From contig NZ_SMKA01000005.1 in assembly GCF_004348455.1 (NCBI RefSeq), positions 1-64,000 of the forward strand: DNA of 64,000 nt. The letters are read 5' to 3'. The position numbers were made by a program, and so were the translations under genes. Positions 58,949-64,000 of the stretch are shown here, one piece after another (position 1 is the first letter of the stretch; every line of letters begins with the position of its first letter). This stretch comes from Kribbella albertanoniae (lineage in GTDB: Bacteria > Actinomycetota > Actinomycetes > Propionibacteriales > Kribbellaceae). The notes under the pieces were generated by a model. It saw nothing but the letters and a program-made list of their open reading frames with translations. It searched no databases and was not told the DNA's origin.

Positions 58949-60514
58949 ATGATCATCACCAGCCAGTTTCCGCCAGTCGAGATTCTTGACGTCCCGCTGC
59001 ACGATGCCGTCCTCGGGCGCGCCCAGGAGTACGGCGATCGCCCCGCGCTCGTGGACGCGGTCAGCGGCCGCGAGATCAGCTACGCCCAGCTCGACACGAT
59101 GACGCGGCGGGTCGCGGCCGGGCTGGCCGAGCTCGGGATCCGGCCCGGTGACGTGGTCGCGCTCTACAGCCCGAACACGATCCTCTACCCGGTCGTCTTC
59201 TACGGCACCACCCGCGCGGGTGCGACCGTAACCACAGTCAACGCGCTCTACACGGCCGACGAGCTGCACAAGCAACTGGTCGACTCGAAGGCCAAGCTGC
59301 TGGTGACGATCTCGTTGTTCCTGCCGGTCGCCACGGCCGCGATCGAGGGCACCGACGTCACGGAGATCTTCGTCTGCGACCAGGCCGAGGGCTACCGCTC
59401 CGTCATGGAACTGGTCGCCTCGACCGCGCCTGAGCCGTCAGTCACCATCAATCCCGCCGAGGACGTCGCGGTGCTGCCGTACTCGAGCGGGACGACCGGC
59501 TCCGCCAAGGGCGTGATGCTGACGCACCGCAACATCGCGACCAACCTCGTCCAGGCCGAGGCCACGTTCTCGATGGAGGAGGGTGAGCGGATCATCGCGA
59601 TTCTGCCGTTCTTCCACATCTACGGGCAGGCCGTGCTGATGAATCTGCCGTTCCGCTTCGGCGTGACGGTCGTCGTACTGCCGAAGTTCGAGCTGCAGCA
59701 GTTCCTGACCACGCTCGACGAACAGAAGATCACCCGCGCGTTCGTCGCGCCGCCGATCGTGCTGGCGCTGGCGAAACACCCGGCGGTGGACGGCGTCGAT
59801 CTGTCGGCGCTGAAGTACCTGACGTCGGCGGCGGCCCCGCTGGATGCGGAGCTGGCCGAGGCGTGCGCGAAGCGGCTCGGGCTGGCTTCAGTGCTGCAGT
59901 GCTACGGGATGACCGAGCTGTCGCCGGGGACGCACGCCATCCCGCAGGACGACCCGGAGCCGCCGCCCGGCGCGGTCGGCAAGCTGTTCCCGTCCACCGA
60001 ACAGCGCATAGTCGGTGCCGATGGCAACGATGTGGCCGACGGCGAGGTCGGGGAGATCTGGATCCGCGGGCCGCAGGTGATGAAGGGCTATCTCGGTCGG
60101 CCGGCCGAGACCGATGCGACCATCGATCGCGAGGGCTGGTTGCACACCGGCGACCTCGGGCGGGAGGACGAGCGCGGTTATCTGTACGTCGTGGATCGGG
60201 TCAAGGAGCTGATCAAGTACCACGGGTACCAGGTGCCGCCGGCCGAGTTGGAGGCCGTGCTGCTGACCGACGAGCGGATCGCGGATGCGGCGGTGATCGG
60301 GGTCGTGCAGGACGGCAACGAGGTGCCGAAGGCGTTCGTCGTACCGATGCCGGGGTCGGGGCTGACCGAGGCCGACGTTCTGGAGTACGTAGCGGCGCGG
60401 GTGGCGCCGTACAAGAAGGTGCGGCAGGTGGAGTTCATCGAGGCGGTGCCGAAGGCTGCGTCCGGGAAGATCCTGCGGCGTGAGCTCAGAGCGCGCGAGG
60501 CTGCGCGTGAGTGA
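58949..60514 (+). CDS. Acyl-CoA synthetase (AMP-forming, 4-coumarate-CoA ligase-like)
   Basis: A 521-residue ANL-family ligase: P-loop VLPYSSGTTGSAKGVML near 174-190, AILPFFHIYGQAVLMN, the A5 motif LQCYGMTELSPGTHAIP, A7 GWLHTGDLGREDERGYLYVV and the A10 Lys in PKAASGKILRRELRA. It activates a carboxylic acid to its CoA thioester, feeding the operon's dehydrogenases and carboxylase. The start lies 13 bp after the dehydrogenase stop. Side-chain preference cannot be read by eye. Confidence 0.9.
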   Translation: MIITSQFPPVEILDVPLHDAVLGRAQEYGDRPALVDAVSGREISYAQLDTMTRRVAAGLAELGIRPGDVVALYSPNTILYPVVFYGTTRAGATVTTVNALYTADELHKQLVDSKAKLLVTISLFLPVATAAIEGTDVTEIFVCDQAEGYRSVMELVASTAPEPSVTINPAEDVAVLPYSSGTTGSAKGVMLTHRNIATNLVQAEATFSMEEGERIIAILPFFHIYGQAVLMNLPFRFGVTVVVLPKFELQQFLTTLDEQKITRAFVAPPIVLALAKHPAVDGVDLSALKYLTSAAAPLDAELAEACAKRLGLASVLQCYGMTELSPGTHAIPQDDPEPPPGAVGKLFPSTEQRIVGADGNDVADGEVGEIWIRGPQVMKGYLGRPAETDATIDREGWLHTGDLGREDERGYLYVVDRVKELIKYHGYQVPPAELEAVLLTDERIADAAVIGVVQDGNEVPKAFVVPMPGSGLTEADVLEYVAARVAPYKKVRQVEFIEAVPKAASGKILRRELRAREAARE

Positions 60515-61112
60515 GGCAGTCCGAGCGCCCCAACAGGACCGCAGCCGGGCTACCCGGCAGCGGTTGCTGGAGGCCGCGGTCGATTCGCTCGCCGACGTCG
60601 GGTACGCCGCAACCACGGTGGCTGTGGTCGCGGCCCGGGCCGGTGTGTCGCGTGGTGCTGCTCAGCACCACTTCCCGACACGGGCGGACCTGTTCGCGGC
60701 GGCGGTCGAGTACATGACCGAGGTGCGGCTGGCGGAGATCCGGGCCGCGCAACTGCCCGCCGGGCCGGGGCGGACCGAGGCGATCGTGAGCCTGCTCGTG
60801 GACGTCTACACCGGTCCGCTCTTCAAAGCCGCGCTGCACCTGTGGGTTGCTGCCTCGACCGAGGAGCCGCTGCGCGCGCAGATCGTCCGGCTGGAAGAGC
60901 GGGTCGGACGGCGTGCACACCGGGCACTGCTCGACGTACTGGACGTTTCGGAGCGGACGCCCGGCGTACGGGAGACGGTGCAGGGTGTGCTGGACATGGC
61001 ACGCGGACTGGGGCTGGCTGACCTGCTGTCGGATGACAGCGCGCGTCGGCGTGGAATTGTGCGGCAGTGGAGCAGAATCCTCGATCAGGCCTTGCTTGCG
61101 CCTGGTGTGTGA
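60507..61112 (+). CDS. TetR-family regulator of the acyl-CoA operon
   Basis: A 201-residue protein. The helix-turn-helix is RQRLLEAAVDSLADVGYAAT followed by VVAARAGVSRGAAQHHFPTR. GTG 60507 overlaps the ligase stop by eight bases; an in-frame GTG at 60480 is less likely. As the last gene of the operon it is a plausible local repressor that responds to an acyl-CoA intermediate. Its end overlaps the convergent AraC gene by 28 bp. Confidence 0.86.
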   Translation: MSEAVRAPQQDRSRATRQRLLEAAVDSLADVGYAATTVAVVAARAGVSRGAAQHHFPTRADLFAAAVEYMTEVRLAEIRAAQLPAGPGRTEAIVSLLVDVYTGPLFKAALHLWVAASTEEPLRAQIVRLEERVGRRAHRALLDVLDVSERTPGVRETVQGVLDMARGLGLADLLSDDSARRRGIVRQWSRILDQALLAPGV

Positions 61113-61816
61113 CCGAAGGACCTTCTGAAGGTGTCAATGAACGCACTGGTCGACGCCCAGCCGCACTGGTGAGCCACTCGGGTCACTGACTCGCCGGCCG
61201 CGAGCAGTCTGAGTGCTGTGTGCAGTCTGAGTTGGGTGCGCCATTGCGGGAAGGTCATGCCGAGGTCTGAGCGGCAGAGTCGGCTCAGGGTGCGTTCGCT
61301 CGCGCCGACGTGCGCACCGAGTTCGGTGAGGGTGCGGTTGTCGGCTGGGTCGTTGTGGAGGAGCTCGCAGAGGGCCGCCAGGCGGGGGTCGCTCGGAGTG
61401 GGTAGGTAGGTGGGGCGTTGAGGTGACCGCCGGAGCTGGTCCAGCAGTACGGCGTACAGCCTGCTGCGTTCGGCTGGCTCGTCCATGGGAGCTGTGTAGG
61501 TGAGGATCAGCTCCCGCAGCAGTGGGCTGACGACCAGCGCGGACGGCAGCTCGAGAGCTAGCGGGTTCTCGGTCAGGCCGATGGTGTGCAGGGCGGTGTA
61601 GCCGTAGGCACGGTGTTCGTGGACGGTGCCGGCGGGGATCCAGATGGCGCGATTGGCCGGGGCGATCCAGCTCCCGGCGTCCGTGGTGACAGCCAGCACG
61701 CCCTGACCGGCGTACACGATCTGGTGCTCGTCATGCCAGTGCGCGTCGATCGCCCCACCGGCGGGGATCGGCAGGATCCCGGTGGTGGCCTGATCAGCTT
61801 GGCGGGTTTGCGGCAT
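61085..61816 (-). CDS. AraC-family regulator with cupin sensor domain
   Basis: A 243-residue protein. Its N-terminal cupin (HWHDEHQIVYAGQGVLAV, then WIPAGTVHEHRAYGYTALHT) likely binds an effector. The C-terminal AraC double helix-turn-helix is typical (LTELGAHVGASERTLSRLCR and VTRVAHQCGWASTSAFIDTF). ATG 61816 begins MPQTRQ, and the frame upstream is intergenic. It is divergent from the MFS exporter and probably activates or represses it. Confidence 0.87.
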   Translation of the reverse strand: MPQTRQADQATTGILPIPAGGAIDAHWHDEHQIVYAGQGVLAVTTDAGSWIAPANRAIWIPAGTVHEHRAYGYTALHTIGLTENPLALELPSALVVSPLLRELILTYTAPMDEPAERSRLYAVLLDQLRRSPQRPTYLPTPSDPRLAALCELLHNDPADNRTLTELGAHVGASERTLSRLCRSDLGMTFPQWRTQLRLHTALRLLAAGESVTRVAHQCGWASTSAFIDTFRRSFGHTPGASKA

Positions 61817-61870
61817 AGGTTGGCATTTTATCGGAAGCCGGACACGCGCTGTGGGGACGACGATCGATGG

Positions 61871-63004
61871 GTGAGGAAAATCCCGCCCATTGGGCTGATG
61901 GCGATCGGGCATGCGTGCGTCGATGTGTACCAAGGCGCCGTACCGGCTCTGGTGCCGTTCCTGGTCGCCGAACGCGGCCTCGGGTACGTCGCAGTCTCCG
62001 GGATCACGCTCGCCGCGACGCTGCTGTCATCCGTGGTGCAGCCGGTGTTCGGGGTGCTGACGGACCGGCGGCCGTTGACCTGGCTGATCCCGGTGAGCAT
62101 GACGACGGCCGGGCTCGGGATCGCGCTGATCGGGGTCGGCGACGTCTACTGGCTGGCGTGGCTCGCGGCCGCATTGTCGGGCCTCGGGGTCGCGGCTTAC
62201 CACCCCGAGGCGGCTCGGATGGCGCGGGCCGTGAGTGGTGGCAGCCATGTCGGGATGAGCTGGTTCTCGGTCGGCGGGAACCTCGGGTTCGCGTTGGCGC
62301 CTGCGCTGGTGACACCGATCATTGCGGTCGGCGGGTTGGGGTGGACGCCGGTGCTGATCGTTCCGGCGTTGGTCGGCGCGGTGATCACCCGCGTGGCGGT
62401 CCGGTCCACGAGTTTTGTTGCTGCGGGCAACAGTCTGGCGATCGTAGGCTCTGATGACTGGTCGTCTTTCCTGCGGTTGTCGGTGATGATGGTCTTCCGC
62501 TCGATCGTGTTCGTCGGCCTCGGCACCTTCATCGCCCTGTACGCCGGCCAACGGGTCGGCGGCGGAACCACCACCGGCGGGATCGCCCTGTTCATCCTGT
62601 TCGCCTTGAGCGCGGTCGGCACCCTGCTCGGCGGCCGGTTCGCCACCCGCTTCGGGCGGATCCGGACGTTGCGCGCGTCGTACGGGATCGCCGTACCGGC
62701 GCTGGCCGGGCTGGTGTTCGTGCCCGGGCCGGCGTTCTTCGGCTTCCTCGGGCTGACCGCGATCGCCATGGCCGTCCCCTTCTCCCTGCACGTCACCCTC
62801 GGCCAGGACTTCCTCCCCACCCGCGTCGGCACCGCCGGCGGCATGACGCTGGGACTAGCCGTCAGCATCGGCGGCATCGGCACCCCGATCCTCGCCACCC
62901 TCGCCGAGCACACCTCCCTCCACACCGCCCTCTCCACCCTGATCGCCCTCCCCCTCGCCTGTGCCCTGATCGGCTACGCCCTCAAAGAACCCGTCACGGA
63001 GTGA
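61871..63004 (+). CDS. MFS transporter, fosmidomycin-resistance (Fsr)-like
   Basis: A 377-residue transporter with about 11-12 hydrophobic helices. Visible are MAIGHACVDVYQGAVPALVP at the start, the loop FGVLTDRRPL between helices 2 and 3, and SGLGVAAYHPEAARMARAVS, typical of the Fsr branch. GTG 61871 was chosen because the hydrophobic start follows at once. It is probably an exporter of small drugs or metabolites, under the divergent AraC regulator. Confidence 0.85.
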   Translation: MRKIPPIGLMAIGHACVDVYQGAVPALVPFLVAERGLGYVAVSGITLAATLLSSVVQPVFGVLTDRRPLTWLIPVSMTTAGLGIALIGVGDVYWLAWLAAALSGLGVAAYHPEAARMARAVSGGSHVGMSWFSVGGNLGFALAPALVTPIIAVGGLGWTPVLIVPALVGAVITRVAVRSTSFVAAGNSLAIVGSDDWSSFLRLSVMMVFRSIVFVGLGTFIALYAGQRVGGGTTTGGIALFILFALSAVGTLLGGRFATRFGRIRTLRASYGIAVPALAGLVFVPGPAFFGFLGLTAIAMAVPFSLHVTLGQDFLPTRVGTAGGMTLGLAVSIGGIGTPILATLAEHTSLHTALSTLIALPLACALIGYALKEPVTE

Positions 63005-63009
63005 TCCCT

Positions 63010-64000
63010 GTGCAGAATTTTCTCGATGATCTGGTCGCCAGCGGCCGCGAACGCGGGCTGCAGGTCGCGGCCTGTCTGGACGGTGAGCTGATCGTCGACG
63101 CCTGGGCGGGGACCGCTGGTCCGGACACGCTCTTCCCGGTCTTCTCGGTCAGCAAGGGGATCGGCGCGACCGTCGTCCACATCCTGGTCGATCGCGGACT
63201 CGTCGGGTACGACGATCGCGTCGCTGAGCTCTGGCCGGCCTTCGGCAAGCACGGCAAGGACGTGATCACGGTTGGGCAGGTGCTGGAGCACAGCGCCGGG
63301 GTGCCGTTCTTCCCCGCGGGGCTGACGCCGGACGAGATCGCCGATGAGAAGCTCGTCGCGGGCCTGATCGCTGAACAGCCGCTGGCCTGGGAGCCGGGGA
63401 CGCAGACCGGGTATCACAGCCTCACGTTCGGCTACCTCGTCGACCACATCGTCCGCGGTGCGTCCGGGCAGACGCTCGGCGAGGCCGTACACGCGTTGAT
63501 CGCACAGCCGCTCGGGATCGCGGACGAACTGTTCGTCGTCCCGCCTGTGCAGTTCGCGGATCGGTTGGCCGAGGTGGACGACTCCGCGTTCGACCCGTCG
63601 GTGTTCGGGGAGACGTTCCAGCGGGTCGTCGGCGGGATGACGATCGGGTCGATGGTTCCACGCCGTACGACGCCACCGGGCCGATCGTGGTCGATGGCCG
63701 CGCCACTGCCGTTCGGCGCGACGATGACAGCGCGTGCAGGAGCGCGACTGTACGGCGTACTGGCAACAGGTGGTGAGCCACTGCTGTCCGCGGAGACGCT
63801 GGCCGCTGCCACGCGCATCCGGCGGCGGGACGCGGATGTGGTGGTCGGCGTACCGGTGCTGAAGTCCTACGGGTACTCGCATGGTGACGAGGTGACCGGT
63901 GGCCGGCCGGAGGCGTTCGGCTTCGGCGGTCTGGGTGGCTCGGAGGCTTACGCCGACCCGACGACACGCCTGTCGTTCGCCTTCACCCACAACAGGCTCA
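63010..64000 (+). CDS. Serine beta-lactamase-fold hydrolase (EstB/class C-like), partial
   Basis: 330 residues up to the window end, with no stop seen. The serine motif is FSVSKG (S46-x-x-K49), followed by VGQVLEHSAGVPFFPAGLTP and the Tyr motif QTGYHSLTFGYLVD near 138. This arrangement fits esterases and D-alanyl-D-alanine carboxypeptidase-like proteins of the beta-lactamase family. There is no signal peptide. GTG 63010 has GGAG eight bases upstream and lies 6 bp after the MFS stop, so the two are probably co-transcribed. A GTG at 63001 is also in frame. Confidence 0.83.
   Translation, partial: MQNFLDDLVASGRERGLQVAACLDGELIVDAWAGTAGPDTLFPVFSVSKGIGATVVHILVDRGLVGYDDRVAELWPAFGKHGKDVITVGQVLEHSAGVPFFPAGLTPDEIADEKLVAGLIAEQPLAWEPGTQTGYHSLTFGYLVDHIVRGASGQTLGEAVHALIAQPLGIADELFVVPPVQFADRLAEVDDSAFDPSVFGETFQRVVGGMTIGSMVPRRTTPPGRSWSMAAPLPFGATMTARAGARLYGVLATGGEPLLSAETLAAATRIRRRDADVVVGVPVLKSYGYSHGDEVTGGRPEAFGFGGLGGSEAYADPTTRLSFAFTHNRL

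Overview
The window is high-GC DNA with GTG/TTG starts, many 1-4 base stop/start overlaps and a strong bias for GTAC/CGTAC words. This points to an actinomycete, most likely a Nocardioidaceae member such as Kribbella. That assignment is an inference from sequence style and gene content; no rRNA or other marker gene is present.

Layout. Positions 1-1770 hold the end of a conjugation-type gene set (a polytopic TrbL/VirB6-like protein and a small anchored partner). Positions 1981-8432 hold a MarR regulator, a membrane-anchored molybdopterin oxidoreductase, and a TetR regulator divergent from a degenerate ABC ATPase plus YhgE/Pip membrane protein and a cyclase. A 163-bp TA-flanked hairpin element (MITE-like) sits exactly between the cyclase and the next convergent gene. 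Positions 8594-17275 are a minus-strand amino-sugar cluster: a large toroid/propeller protein, BadF/GlcNAc-type kinase, NanE epimerase, sugar ABC binding protein, two permeases and a ceramidase-like hydrolase. Two upstream sites share a DasR-like half operator. Positions 17377-19312 hold an LLM flavin enzyme and a GH172 (DUF2961) protein.

Positions 19309-34474 form an amine/polyamine island: aldehyde dehydrogenase, amidohydrolase, class III aminotransferase, two FAD amine oxidases, a complete PotABCD-type transporter and an Lrp regulator. It is interrupted by a TetR/epimerase pair and a secreted thaumatin-like protein. Positions 34475-44326 are accessory DNA. They contain 38-bp tandem repeats, a 53-bp 3' fragment of a tRNA-Ser gene, an AT-richer pair of large unknown genes with a coupled start (36005-40005), a frameshifted recombinase-like remnant, small unknown proteins, a winged-helix/nucleotidyltransferase protein, and a DprA-like/phosphoribosyltransferase pair resembling ShosTA toxin-antitoxin defence modules.

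Positions 44416-47404 are a second sugar ABC importer with a ROK-type palindrome upstream and, like the first, no ATPase gene. Positions 47569-50250 hold a GntR regulator, an alpha/beta hydrolase and an epoxide hydrolase. Positions 50643-61112 are a tightly coupled acyl-CoA catabolic operon: TIGR03084 protein, AtuA-like protein, acyl-CoA dehydrogenase, carboxyltransferase, biotin carboxylase/BCCP, second acyl-CoA dehydrogenase, acyl-CoA ligase and TetR. The window ends with an AraC regulator, an Fsr-like MFS exporter and a truncated serine beta-lactamase-fold hydrolase.

The best leads for something undescribed are: the MITE that rebuilds two stop codons at once; a palindromic repeat found both between genes and in frame inside the start of a carboxylase gene; the unknown two-gene operon at 36005-40005; and the ShosTA-like pair at 42673-44326.
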